From contig NZ_FOVK01000002.1 of NCBI RefSeq assembly GCF_900115135.1, positions 132,512-196,511 of the forward strand: a stretch of DNA of 64,000 nucleotides. The letters are read 5' to 3'. The notes beneath the pieces are model-generated. The model made no database searches, was not told the DNA's origin, and saw only the letters and a list, made by a program, of their open reading frames with translations. This stretch comes from Proteiniclasticum ruminis. GTDB taxonomy: Bacteria; Bacillota; Clostridia; Clostridiales; Clostridiaceae. Made by a program: the position numbers and the translations under genes. The first letter of the stretch is position 1. Each line of letters begins with the position of its first letter. Below, one piece after another: positions 34,318 through 43,530 of the stretch.

Positions 34318-35796
34318 ATGAAAAGACGCAGCAGCGGTATACTGATGCACATTTCCAGCTTACCAGGTCCCTATGGGATTGGAGATTTTGGAAAAGGTGC
34401 CTATGACTTCGTAGACTTTTTAGACAGAGCCAATCAGAAGGAATGGCAGATCCTGCCCTTGGGGATCACGGGATACGGGGATTCCCCTTACCAGAACTTC
34501 TCCGCCTTTGCTGGAAATCCTTACTTCATTGACCTTCATGAATTTTTGAAAGAAGGTTTTCTGGAAGAAGAGGAAATAGGACTGCTTCCTCTTGGAGACA
34601 ATCCAGAGAAGGTGGATTATGGGATCCTCTACAAAAACAAAATGGAGCTTTTAAGAAGAGCTTATAAAAGAGCCCGAAGAAGCATCAAAAAAGAACTGGA
34701 TGCCTTCTATCAGGAAGAAGCGTCCTGGCTTCGTGATTTTGCCCTCTTTATGGCTATTAAAGCAGAGCATCAGGGGATTTCCTGGCTCAGATGGCCGAAA
34801 GAGTATAAAGACAACAAATCAAAAGCAGTGCTGGAGTTTGAAAAAAACCATGAGAAAGAAATGTACTTCCATGTGTTCGTCCAGTATTACTTCTTCAAGC
34901 AGTGGAAAGCCCTGAAGAGCTATGCCAACGACAAGAACATCCGGATCATCGGAGATATTCCCATCTATGTGGCGGAAGACAGCTCAGATCTATGGGGCCA
35001 TAAAGAGCTTTTCAAGGTAGATGAGAAATTTGTGCCCCTGACTGTGGCTGGATGTCCTCCAGATGCTTTCTCAGAAACAGGGCAGCTTTGGGGAAATCCC
35101 ATTTATGACTGGGAAGCCATGGAAAAGGATGGATACCAGTGGTGGGTGGAAAGAATCCGTGCAAGCTTCCTCATCTATGATGTGGTGCGCATTGATCATT
35201 TCAGAGGATTTGAAGCCTACTGGGAGATCAAAAACGGTTCTGAAAACGCAGTAAAAGGAAAATGGACCAAAGGACCAAACTTCAAGCTCTTTAAAAAAGT
35301 CAAGGAAGAGCTGGGAGATCTTGATATCATTGCAGAGGACTTGGGATTCCTCACAGAGGAAGTGCATGAACTCATCGAAGAGACGGGGTATCCTGGGATG
35401 AAAATTCTGCAGTTTGCCTTCGATCCTAGAGAAGAGTCCGACTATCTGCCGCACACCTATAAGAACAACTGTGTGGTCTATACGGGAACCCACGACAATG
35501 ACACCATCATGGGATGGGTGAAAAATGTGAAGTCGGAAGATCTCATGCATGCCGGAAATTATCTCAAGCTGAGCTTTGAAGAAGGCATAAACTGGGGATT
35601 CATCCGTGGAGCGTTCAGCTCTGTGGCAGATATGTGCATCATCCCGATGCAGGATTTCCTGGGCCTTGGAGAAGAAGCAAGAATGAATATTCCATCCACC
35701 CTTGGAAACAACTGGACCTGGAGAATGAAAGAAGACGCACTGACGGAAGGACTGGCGGAAAAAATCGCTGGACTTACTAGATTATACGGGAGATAA
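34318..35796 (+). CDS. malQ: 4-alpha-glucanotransferase (amylomaltase)
   Basis: About 492 residues of GH77. Hallmarks are KRRSSGILMHISSLPGPYGIGDFG at the N-terminus, DSPYQNFSAFAGNPYFIDL, GDIPIYVAEDSSDLW, nucleophile region YDVVRIDHFRGFEAYW, acid/base AEDLGF and VYTGTHDNDT. It transfers glucan segments between maltodextrins, yielding glucose and longer chains for the phosphorylase. ATG at 34318 is chosen from family alignment; ATG at 34306 is possible and neither has a strong ribosome site. The stop lies 2 bases before the phosphorylase start. Confidence 0.94.
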   Translation: MKRRSSGILMHISSLPGPYGIGDFGKGAYDFVDFLDRANQKEWQILPLGITGYGDSPYQNFSAFAGNPYFIDLHEFLKEGFLEEEEIGLLPLGDNPEKVDYGILYKNKMELLRRAYKRARRSIKKELDAFYQEEASWLRDFALFMAIKAEHQGISWLRWPKEYKDNKSKAVLEFEKNHEKEMYFHVFVQYYFFKQWKALKSYANDKNIRIIGDIPIYVAEDSSDLWGHKELFKVDEKFVPLTVAGCPPDAFSETGQLWGNPIYDWEAMEKDGYQWWVERIRASFLIYDVVRIDHFRGFEAYWEIKNGSENAVKGKWTKGPNFKLFKKVKEELGDLDIIAEDLGFLTEEVHELIEETGYPGMKILQFAFDPREESDYLPHTYKNNCVVYTGTHDNDTIMGWVKNVKSEDLMHAGNYLKLSFEEGINWGFIRGAFSSVADMCIIPMQDFLGLGEEARMNIPSTLGNNWTWRMKEDALTEGLAEKIAGLTRLYGR

Positions 35797-35798
35797 GA

Positions 35799-38174
35799 AT
35801 GAATAGAGAATTGATTACATCGAGAATGCAGGGATATGCCCTCACAACATTTGGAATGAACTTTGAAGATCTTGGCAACAAGGAAAAGTACACTGTATTT
35901 TCCAAGGCCATCATGGAAGACATCCTGCCCCAGTGGCAGGCATCTCTGAAGAAGTTTGACGGAAAGAAAAAGGCGTACTATCTTTCTGCAGAATTTCTCA
36001 TGGGGCGTGCTCTTTCCAACAACCTCATCAATCTGAGAAAGCTCGAAGAGATGAAGGAAATGCTGGAAGGTCTGGGCATCGACTACAATGCTCTGGAAGA
36101 GGCGGAAAGTGATGCAGGACTTGGAAATGGCGGTCTTGGAAGACTGGCTGCCTGCTTCCTGGATTCTGCTGCGACCTTGAACTATTCCCTCACAGGGTAT
36201 GGGATCCGCTATAACTATGGTATCTTTGAGCAGCAGTTCATCAACGGATATCAGGTGGAAAAAGGCGATGAATGGCTTTCCCAGGGAGATTCCTGGTCTG
36301 TCAGAAGAGAGGACAAAAAAGTGCTTGTGACTTTCAAGGATCAGACTGTGGTGGCAGTGCCTTACGACACACCCATCATCGGATTTGGGGGAGACACCAT
36401 CAACACTTTAAGACTCTGGCAGTCAGAAGCAGTGAATGTATTTGATTTTGGTGCCTTCAACAATCAGGACTACGATAAAGCGGTAAAGGAGAAGAACGAT
36501 GCGGAGAACATCTCCAAGGTTCTTTATCCTAATGACTCCATGGAAAAAGGAAAGATCCTGAGACTGAAGCAGCAGTACTTCTTTGTATCCGCTTCTCTGC
36601 AGGACCTCATCCGGGAGCATAAGAAAAACCATAATGATTTCAAGAACTTTGCAAAGCTTCATGCAGTGCAGCTGAATGACACCCATCCAGCGGTGGCAGT
36701 ACCTGAGCTTGTAAGACTTCTGGGACTGGAAGGCGTGAGCTTCAAGAAGGCCATGTCCATTGCGGTGGATACCTTCGCATACACCAACCACACCATTCTG
36801 AAGGAAGCTCTGGAGCAGTGGTCCGTGAAGCTTTACAAGAAGATTCTTCCGGATGTGTACAAGATCATTGTGAAGATCGACAACATGATGAAGAAGGAGC
36901 TTCTGGAGAAAGGGGTTTCCGAAGAAAAGCTTTCTGAATTTGCCATCATCGCAGACGGCAACATCAAGATGGCGTGGCTGTCCATTTATGGCACCCATTC
37001 CACCAACGGAGTGGCTCAGCTTCATACAAACATCCTGAAGGAGACCGAGCTTCGTGAATGGTATCTTCTTTACCCAGAGCGGTTCAACAACAAGACCAAT
37101 GGAATCACCCAGAGAAGATGGCTTGTGGAAGCGAACCCTCGTCTTGCAGAGTTCATCACAGACCTTCTTGGAAATGAGGAGTGGATCACAAACCTTGACA
37201 ATCTGAAAGAGCTGAAGAAGTTTGCATCAGATGATGAAATCATCGGAAGATTCATTGAGATCAAAAAGAGCAAGAAGAAAGAGCTGAAGGAGTATATCCT
37301 TGCAAAAGAAGGCGTGGACATTGATGAGAATTCGATTTTCGACATCCAGATCAAGCGTCTTCATGAATACAAGAGACAGATTTTAAATGCCTTCCATATC
37401 CTGTATCTCTACAACAGGCTGAAGGAAGACGAGACCTTTGACATCACCCCAAGAACCTTCATCTTTGGCGCTAAAGCAGCTCCAGGATATGACAGAGCGA
37501 AAGCCATCATCAAGTTCATCAATGCCATTGCAGAACTTGTGAACAATGATGAGAGCATTAAGGGCAAAATCAAGGTGGTCTTTGTGGAAAACTACGGCGT
37601 TTCTTACGCTCAGAGGCTCTTCCCCGCAGCGGACATCTCCGAGCAGATTTCTACAGCTGGCAAGGAAGCTTCCGGTACTGGAAACATGAAGTTCATGCTG
37701 AACGGTGCACCCACCATCGGTACCTTTGATGGAGCCAATGTGGAGATCGTAGAAGAAGCAGGACTTGAGAACAACTATATCTTCGGGCTCACAGTAGAGC
37801 AGATTGAAGAAATCAAGGACAGTTATGATCCTGTGAAGGAACTGAAGAAGAACAAGAGACTGCAGAAGGTAGTGGATGCCCTCACCGACGGCACCTTTGA
37901 CCTGAAGCCTCAAGAGACCTTTGAAGAGCTGAAGAACTCACTTCTGAAGGGTGCTTCCTGGCATACTCCAGACAACTACTTTGTCATCAAGGACTTTGAT
38001 GCTTATGTGGAAGCCCAGGAGAAAGTTGGCGAAGATTTTAAAAATGAGCTGGAGTTCTATAGAAAAGCATTCATCAATATGGCTTCTGCAGGAAAGTTCT
38101 CCTCAGACAGAACCATTGAGGAATATGCCAAGGAAATCTGGAATATTGAGAGCATCACAACCCGTGAAGTCTAA
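35799..38174 (+). CDS. glgP: Glycogen/maltodextrin phosphorylase
   Basis: 791 residues. It releases glucose-1-phosphate from alpha-1,4-glucans. The PLP-binding region EASGTGNMKFMLNGAPTIGT with its Lys is intact, as are ESDAGLGNGGLGRLAACFLDS near the N-terminus, QLNDTHPA, NGITQRRW and KRLHEYKRQ. In this operon a maltodextrin phosphorylase role (malP) is more likely than glycogen turnover, because no glg synthesis genes are present. It ends at a hairpin containing the next operator. Confidence 0.95.
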   Translation: MNRELITSRMQGYALTTFGMNFEDLGNKEKYTVFSKAIMEDILPQWQASLKKFDGKKKAYYLSAEFLMGRALSNNLINLRKLEEMKEMLEGLGIDYNALEEAESDAGLGNGGLGRLAACFLDSAATLNYSLTGYGIRYNYGIFEQQFINGYQVEKGDEWLSQGDSWSVRREDKKVLVTFKDQTVVAVPYDTPIIGFGGDTINTLRLWQSEAVNVFDFGAFNNQDYDKAVKEKNDAENISKVLYPNDSMEKGKILRLKQQYFFVSASLQDLIREHKKNHNDFKNFAKLHAVQLNDTHPAVAVPELVRLLGLEGVSFKKAMSIAVDTFAYTNHTILKEALEQWSVKLYKKILPDVYKIIVKIDNMMKKELLEKGVSEEKLSEFAIIADGNIKMAWLSIYGTHSTNGVAQLHTNILKETELREWYLLYPERFNNKTNGITQRRWLVEANPRLAEFITDLLGNEEWITNLDNLKELKKFASDDEIIGRFIEIKKSKKKELKEYILAKEGVDIDENSIFDIQIKRLHEYKRQILNAFHILYLYNRLKEDETFDITPRTFIFGAKAAPGYDRAKAIIKFINAIAELVNNDESIKGKIKVVFVENYGVSYAQRLFPAADISEQISTAGKEASGTGNMKFMLNGAPTIGTFDGANVEIVEEAGLENNYIFGLTVEQIEEIKDSYDPVKELKKNKRLQKVVDALTDGTFDLKPQETFEELKNSLLKGASWHTPDNYFVIKDFDAYVEAQEKVGEDFKNELEFYRKAFINMASAGKFSSDRTIEEYAKEIWNIESITTREV

Positions 38175-38243
38175 CGTGTTCTAGAACAAAACAAGGGAAA
38201 ATCAAAGAGATGTGACAAGAGTGGATTTCTTATGGGAATCAAG

Positions 38244-38312
38244 GATTTTGGCAAAGTGATATATGCTGTGCAACCGCTAGCACGAAGATTTTGCCAAAAT
38301 CTGCTCTTTTTT
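38244..38312 (+). terminator. Terminator-like hairpin with an operator in its loop
   Basis: GATTTTGGCAAA (38244-38255) pairs with TTTGCCAAAATC (38290-38301), followed by TGCTCTTTTTT. The 34-base loop contains the palindrome at 38268-38283, which could itself extend the stem. Confidence 0.65.
38268..38283. promoter_or_regulatory. LacI-type operator upstream of malE (distal)
   Basis: GTGCAACCGCTAGCAC matches the operator at 32105-32120 in the outer arms and the 16-bp length. It lies about 80 bases before the malE -10 box. Confidence 0.6.
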
Positions 38313-38347
38313 CACAAAATAGGGTAGATTTTTCCAAAATAAGAGGG

Positions 38348-38373
38348 TATAATCAAAGAGTAAAGCGTTTTCA
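38348..38373 (+). promoter_or_regulatory. malE -10 box with overlapping cre-like site
   Basis: TATAAT at 38348-38353; GTAAAGCGTTTTCA at 38360-38373 differs from an ideal TGAAAGCGTTTTCA CcpA site only in the first two bases. Its location at the transcription start fits carbon catabolite repression. Confidence 0.5.
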
Positions 38374-38384
38374 TTTGAGTTTTT

Positions 38385-38400
38385 GTGCAAGCGTATGCAC
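38385..38400. promoter_or_regulatory. LacI-type operator upstream of malE (proximal)
   Basis: GTGCAAGCGTATGCAC shares its first nine bases with the operator at 32105. Its centre is 117 bases from the distal site, which would allow looping. Confidence 0.62.
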
Positions 38401-38529
38401 CGAGACAGAGCGGCTGTGTCCATTCAAGCAGGCTGTGTTCCGGGATATACCTTTTACTTTTCACTTGAAAGAAAACGGTTACGGTTTGATTCAATATATC
38501 AAAATACAACTGTATTAGGAGGATAAAAA

Positions 38530-39873
38530 ATGAAGAAAATCACTTCACTCGTACTTGCGCTGATGCTGTCACTTTCAGTAGCTGCATGCGGATCCAAGGA
38601 TGAACCAGAAACCCCAGAGACCCCAGGAGAAACTCCTGTAGAGACCCCAGGTGAAGAGCCTGGCGAAGAAGGACTTACAGGTTCCATTACTGTTCAGGCT
38701 GAAGAAGGTTGGAAGGCTTACTATGAAGCTGCTGTTGCTAGATTCCTAGAAAAGAACCCAGACGCTTCCGTTGAGCTGAAGATTACTGGAGCATTTGATA
38801 TGCTGGACATTCTGGACAGCACAGACCCATCCAATGAAGACATCGCTGACGTATATGCTATCCCTGCGGACAGACTTGCTGGTCTTAACCAGAACGAAGC
38901 TCTTGCACCAATGGATGCAAAGGCAATGGCAGAGAAAATCGGCGGATTTGCAAACTATGATGCAGGTCTAGGCGGAAACTTCAACGTGGACGGCGACTAC
39001 CTCGCATTCCCAATGAACATTGAAACACTGGTTGTTTATGCAAACAAGGCAAACGCAGAAGCAGAAGGCATTGATCTGACCAAGAGCATCGAAATGAACG
39101 AAGCTGGTCTGAACCTTCTGATTCCAATGTTTGATGCTTGGTTTGGCGTAGGTGTTCTGAACTCCTCCGACATCGAGCTTCTTGGAAAGAACGACGACGG
39201 CACACTCTTCTCCGATTTCACCGCTGAATGGGCTGACCTTGCTCCAGAAAAGCAGGCTACAGTTACAGCGATTTTTGAATACTGGAAGAAGACACAGGAA
39301 ACCAACGCTTCCCTTTGGGATGCTGAAGCTGCTTGGGGTATCCTGGATACCGAATTCACCACTGGTGGAACAGGCGTAGCTAGAATTTCCGGTCCATGGG
39401 ATGCTGGCACATTCACAACCCAGGCTGGAGAAAACCTGGAAATCATGCCAATCGGAACTGTTACTGTTGCTGGAAAGCCAATGAAGCACTGGAAGGGCGG
39501 ATGGGGACTTGCCATCAACTCCAGAAATGAAGGCGACGACGAAAAAATGGCGCTTGCTGAAGCATTCATCGTAGAACTGATGAACACAGACTACGCTGTA
39601 GACTTCTTCAAGGGTACTGGCAAGATCATGGAAAACGTTCCTGCTGATGTATACCTGAGCTCTGACCTTTCCGATCAGGAAAAGGCTATCATTGAGAACG
39701 TACTTGCTTCCTACCAGGATGCACCTGCAAGACCTCTGTTCCAGGAATGGGGATCTGTATGGGATACATGGAAGAACGCAGTACTGTCCTGGTCATCTGT
39801 AAAGCCTGCAGATGCTGAGGCAGCTTATAAGGAAATCAAGGCAGCATTCGATGCAATGATGCTGAACTTCTAG
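38530..39873 (+). CDS. malE: Maltose/maltodextrin-binding lipoprotein
   Basis: 447 residues. The lipoprotein signal ends SVAAC with C20 lipidated. A short linker rich in Glu/Thr/Pro (about 24-48) leads to a family 1 solute-binding domain. Segments such as YLAFPMNIETLVVYANK, ISGPWDAGTF, KHWKGGWGLAIN and FQEWGSVWDTWKNAVL match MalE-type proteins. It binds maltodextrins outside the membrane for MalFG. It is the first gene of the transporter operon; a stem-loop after it may lower downstream expression relative to malE. Confidence 0.92.
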   Translation: MKKITSLVLALMLSLSVAACGSKDEPETPETPGETPVETPGEEPGEEGLTGSITVQAEEGWKAYYEAAVARFLEKNPDASVELKITGAFDMLDILDSTDPSNEDIADVYAIPADRLAGLNQNEALAPMDAKAMAEKIGGFANYDAGLGGNFNVDGDYLAFPMNIETLVVYANKANAEAEGIDLTKSIEMNEAGLNLLIPMFDAWFGVGVLNSSDIELLGKNDDGTLFSDFTAEWADLAPEKQATVTAIFEYWKKTQETNASLWDAEAAWGILDTEFTTGGTGVARISGPWDAGTFTTQAGENLEIMPIGTVTVAGKPMKHWKGGWGLAINSRNEGDDEKMALAEAFIVELMNTDYAVDFFKGTGKIMENVPADVYLSSDLSDQEKAIIENVLASYQDAPARPLFQEWGSVWDTWKNAVLSWSSVKPADAEAAYKEIKAAFDAMMLNF

Positions 39874-39897
39874 AATAGACAGAATAGATTTTTGGGG

Positions 39898-39923
39898 GAA
39901 AGAGAGGCTTAGGCCTCTCTTTC
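39898..39923 (+). terminator. Stem-loop after malE, probable partial terminator
   Basis: GAAAGAGAGGC and GCCTCTCTTTC form a perfect 11-bp stem with a 4-base loop. The T-run is poor, and no clear promoter follows before malF, so read-through or RNA stabilisation is likely. Confidence 0.6.
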
Positions 39924-40040
39924 TATACCTTATAAGATGTTTTGATGGTAGAATGATATAAGAGTGAATGGACAAAAAACCAAAGACAAAAAGAGAAGTC
40001 CGAAACAAGACAGATGTGAAGAACATAGAAAGGAAGAAGC

Positions 40041-40499
40041 ATGAACACCTATCAGAAGTTTCCCAAAAAACAGTTGTATATCATCCTGGCCGCAGCGGCG
40101 CTGGTCATCTTTGCCAGTTCACTGGATGTGCTGATGCGGGTAAAAGACGCATCACTTTTTGAAGCATGGAAAGAAAGTGCCATAGCATTTGGGACCTTTT
40201 CAAAAGAGAATCCTCCGACCCTCAATGATTATGTAGGGGTGGAGCTGTTCAGATATCTTTTTAAGATTGCCATCCCAGTCGGGTTTGCGCTTCTGACGTT
40301 TCTGACCTATCAGAAACTGACCTTGACCAAAATCTATATTTTCATCTGGTCTGTGCTTCTTGTGGGAGGCCTGGCTTATACATTCTTTGAACTGAATTTT
40401 TATTCGGTGTTCTACTATCTGGTGATAGCAGGATACCTGATCCTCATACTGACGGTTCTCTCTCTATTTGAAGAGCTGAACAAGAGTAAAAAATTGTAA
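40041..40499 (+). CDS. Small four-TM membrane protein in the mal transporter operon
   Basis: 152 residues with helices near 11-29, 74-92, 97-115 and 118-143 and a short external or internal loop (30-70). It is not recognised. It lies between malE and malF, 15 bases before malF, with an AGGAAG site before the ATG. The position suggests a role linked to the maltodextrin transporter, for example assembly or regulation, but the sequence itself gives no hint. Confidence 0.72.
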   Translation: MNTYQKFPKKQLYIILAAAALVIFASSLDVLMRVKDASLFEAWKESAIAFGTFSKENPPTLNDYVGVELFRYLFKIAIPVGFALLTFLTYQKLTLTKIYIFIWSVLLVGGLAYTFFELNFYSVFYYLVIAGYLILILTVLSLFEELNKSKKL

Positions 40500-40514
40500 A
40501 GGTGGGAAGAGATC

Positions 40515-42599
40515 GTGGCGAAATACAGTAAAGTCCTTTATGACTATATTGGACGAACCTATGAAAGAAAGAACCTGTATCTCAAGGAAGTCGCCTTGCT
40601 CCAGGATAAAATCCGGGAAGGCTCTCCAAAAGAGAAAGAATCCTTGAAAACTCAGCTGAAAGAATTGATAAGCAAGAAAAATGATCATCCTTATCTCAAG
40701 GAACTGAAGGAATACCAGCACAAAGAAAAGAGATTCCTGGAGGATCTCAAAAAGAAAGCTGTGCAGCATAAAGCATCTCTTGAAAAGGGACTGTCAAAAG
40801 ATGTGGAGCATCTGGAGCATCTGCATTTTGAAAGCAAGGCGAAAATGGAGTTCTACAAGGACTACACAGGACTGACTTATGATGCGGAGTATTTCTATAA
40901 AGAAGCGTCCATTCATCAGAAGCTCATACCAAACATCATCTATAACATCAAGAAACTGGAAGAGGACCTGCGAAAAGCCGAGAACTACCATGGAGAAGAA
41001 AACAAGGAAGCCATCGGCAGGGAAATTGCCCGGTTCAAGAGTGAACAGAATGCGGTCTACGAGAAAAGACTTTCAGAACTGAAAGAAAAAAGAAAAGAAG
41101 GCCTGATTTCTGATAAAGCACTGAAGAACGGAAAGAAGGAACTGAAGAAAAACTATCAGTATGCCGTCCGTGTAAAAGAATACGAAGATCCGGACAAAAT
41201 GAAACGAGAGCTCATTAAGAGCAAGAAGTTTGAACTGAAAGACTACATCAAGGTTCAGAAAAGAGTCCTCAATGCGGACGTGGCCGATGCCAGAAGAAAC
41301 ACACCTTCTGAAACCATGAAAACGCTGCATGTCAACACAGCCGCTGGTGCACTGATTCCGGGACTTGGACAGCTCTTGAACAAACAGCCGGTGAAGGCAG
41401 CTCTGTTCTTTCTTGGTCTCATTTTTGTCTATGTGGTGGCCATTCCGTACGCCTTAGGCTATGGAAACTACCAGGGCGAAGGCATCGCGGGTCTCATAAG
41501 CCTTGCGGAAGGAGCCAGAAGAATTGACAAGTCTCTCATCTTCATGATTGAGGGCATAGTGGCCATCGTGTTCCTTCTTTTTGCAGCGGGCATCATGGTG
41601 GCGAACTTCAGAGATGTTTATGGCGTGGAAAAAGGCGTCATGAAAGGCATCCGGGAGAGAAACTGGTTTGAGACCACCCAGACCATTGAAGAGGATGGAT
41701 TCCCATATCTTGTGTCCATACCTGCCCTTATTGTCATTTCCTTCATCGTTCTGGTGCCGATTTTCACAGCGATTCTCCTTTCCTTTACTGGAATGGATCC
41801 AAAGAATCAGAGCAAGTTCCCTTGGGTGGGCATCCAGAACTATAAGCTCATCGCTCTGGGAGAAGGACTTGCCGGGTCAGTTTTCTGGCAGATCTTCGGA
41901 TGGACGGTGATTTGGACGTTAACCTCCACCACCTTAGCCATTTTCATCGGATTTGGACTGGCGCTTCTTGCCAACAATCCAAGAATCAAGGGAAAAGGCA
42001 TTCTTCGTATGATCTATCTTCTGCCTTGGGCAGTACCTGCTTTTATCACCATCATGTTCTTCAGTATCATGTTCTCAACCCAGGGAGCTCTGACGGAGGT
42101 GGTGCAGAATGTCTTTGGCGTTGCCATTGACTTCAAGAACAGCACCTTCTGGTCCAGATTCATTCTGGTGATGCTGCAAGGGTGGCTGGGAAGCTCTTAT
42201 GTGTTCCTTCTCTCCACGGGGGTTCTTCAGGCAATCCCAGAAGACCTTTATGAAGCGGCGGACATCGACGGTGCCAACACCTGGCAGAAGATCAGAAGAA
42301 TCACCCTACCCATGGTGCTTTTCCAGACAGCACCGCTGCTGGTGAACCAGTATACCTTTAACTTCAATAACTTCTCCATCATCTATCTCTTTAATGGTGG
42401 AGGACCCTTTAATCCATCGAAGTACGGAAACCTGGCGGGATCTTCGGATATCCTCATTTCCTATATCTACAAGCTGACCATGGACAACCAGTATCAGGCC
42501 ATCGGTGCCTCGATCTCCATTGCCATCTCCCTAGGACTTATGGTCTTCGCATTCATTGGATTCAAGAATTCAAAAGCCTTTAAGGAGGAGAGACTGTAA
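40515..42599 (+). CDS. malF: Maltodextrin ABC permease MalF with long N-terminal extension
   Basis: 694 residues, longer than E. coli MalF (about 514). Residues 1-260 are highly charged and helical, probably coiled coil. Then ALIPGLGQLLNKQPVKAALFFLGLIFVYVVAI (about 277-308) resembles the PGLGQ...K two-helix modules seen in TM2-like proteins. The canonical permease follows from about 395, with the EAA loop EAADIDGANTWQKIRRITLPM at about 580. GTG at 40515 is preceded by AGGTGGGAAG. It overlaps malG by one base (TAATG). It forms the channel with MalG; the extension's function is unknown. Confidence 0.92.
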   Translation: MAKYSKVLYDYIGRTYERKNLYLKEVALLQDKIREGSPKEKESLKTQLKELISKKNDHPYLKELKEYQHKEKRFLEDLKKKAVQHKASLEKGLSKDVEHLEHLHFESKAKMEFYKDYTGLTYDAEYFYKEASIHQKLIPNIIYNIKKLEEDLRKAENYHGEENKEAIGREIARFKSEQNAVYEKRLSELKEKRKEGLISDKALKNGKKELKKNYQYAVRVKEYEDPDKMKRELIKSKKFELKDYIKVQKRVLNADVADARRNTPSETMKTLHVNTAAGALIPGLGQLLNKQPVKAALFFLGLIFVYVVAIPYALGYGNYQGEGIAGLISLAEGARRIDKSLIFMIEGIVAIVFLLFAAGIMVANFRDVYGVEKGVMKGIRERNWFETTQTIEEDGFPYLVSIPALIVISFIVLVPIFTAILLSFTGMDPKNQSKFPWVGIQNYKLIALGEGLAGSVFWQIFGWTVIWTLTSTTLAIFIGFGLALLANNPRIKGKGILRMIYLLPWAVPAFITIMFFSIMFSTQGALTEVVQNVFGVAIDFKNSTFWSRFILVMLQGWLGSSYVFLLSTGVLQAIPEDLYEAADIDGANTWQKIRRITLPMVLFQTAPLLVNQYTFNFNNFSIIYLFNGGGPFNPSKYGNLAGSSDILISYIYKLTMDNQYQAIGASISIAISLGLMVFAFIGFKNSKAFKEERL

Positions 42600-43504
42600 T
42601 GAGCATTTTCAAGAAAAAACAAGAACTGTATCTGTCAGACAGACAGCCTCTCACCGTGGTGGGGAAACTGCTTCTATTTGTCAGCTACGCTATTTTGATT
42701 GGATGGGCCTTTGTCATTGTGTGGCCTCTGTCCCAGATGATCATCTCAGCTTTTAACGGCAATCAGGGCAGATATCTGATCCTCAATAAAATCACAGATG
42801 ATAGCTATATGTTCTCCCTAAAGCACTTTGAGTTCCTGTTCACAGAAACCAAGTATCTTTTATGGGTGAAAAATACACTGGTCATCGCCATCGCGACAGC
42901 GGTTCTGACCATCCTCATCGTTTCCTTCACAGGATACGCTTACTCCAGATTCCGATTCAAGGGAAGAAAAGCGAGCCTCATGGCCATCATGCTGATTCAA
43001 ACCATTCCTTCCTTCGCAGGAATCACTGCTTACTACACCATGCACTCCATCATCTCTTCGGTGGCCCCAGTGTTTACCAGGCAGATGATGCTGATCCTCA
43101 TTTACGCCGGTGGTGGTATTGCCGCCAACACCTTTATCCTGAAAGGATATATGGATTCCATCTCCACGGAGCTGGATGATGCGGCGAAAATCGACGGATG
43201 TTCCAACATGAAAGTGTACAGACTCATCATTATGCCCATTGTGCGGCCAATGCTTTCGATCATTGCCCTCTGGTCTTTCATCGGACCTTTCATGGACTAT
43301 CTGCTGCCAAGGGTGCTCCTGACAAATGCCAATGACTATACGCTGGCCCAGGGGCTCTACACACTCATGAACAATAGAGAAACACTGAACCAGCCGGCTT
43401 TTGCCGCTGGAGGGCTCCTCACCGCTGTACCGATCGTCATCCTGTTTGCAGTGCTCCAGAAGCAGCTGATTTCAGGACTGGCCCAGGGCTCAGTGAAGGG
43501 TTAA
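42599..43504 (+). CDS. malG: Maltodextrin ABC permease MalG
   Basis: 301 residues, six TM helices. The EAA loop is LDDAAKIDGCSNMKVYRLIIMPIVRPM, and FTGYAYSRFRFKGRKASLMAIMLIQTIPSFAG is typical MalG. The start overlaps the malF stop. It is the second channel subunit of the maltodextrin importer, with the MsmX/MalK ATPase encoded 27 bases further on. Confidence 0.95.
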   Translation: MSIFKKKQELYLSDRQPLTVVGKLLLFVSYAILIGWAFVIVWPLSQMIISAFNGNQGRYLILNKITDDSYMFSLKHFEFLFTETKYLLWVKNTLVIAIATAVLTILIVSFTGYAYSRFRFKGRKASLMAIMLIQTIPSFAGITAYYTMHSIISSVAPVFTRQMMLILIYAGGGIAANTFILKGYMDSISTELDDAAKIDGCSNMKVYRLIIMPIVRPMLSIIALWSFIGPFMDYLLPRVLLTNANDYTLAQGLYTLMNNRETLNQPAFAAGGLLTAVPIVILFAVLQKQLISGLAQGSVKG

Positions 43505-43530
43505 TAAAAGGAACATGGAGGTAGAAGTAA

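Larger units (their letters stand above)
38313..38529. other. malE leader and control region
   Basis: The whole stretch between the phosphorylase and malE (38175-38529) is non-coding. It holds the terminator, two LacI-type operators, a TATAAT (38348-38353) without a good -35 and a cre-like site. Beyond 38400 I see only AT-rich leader with an AGGAGG ribosome site right before malE. Confidence 0.5.

Noticed and set aside
40515-41300. Possibility that the MalF N-terminal region is a separate gene or a frameshift artefact
   Set aside because: The frame is open without interruption, has one GTG with a good ribosome site, and no internal start with a strong site was seen before the permease core.
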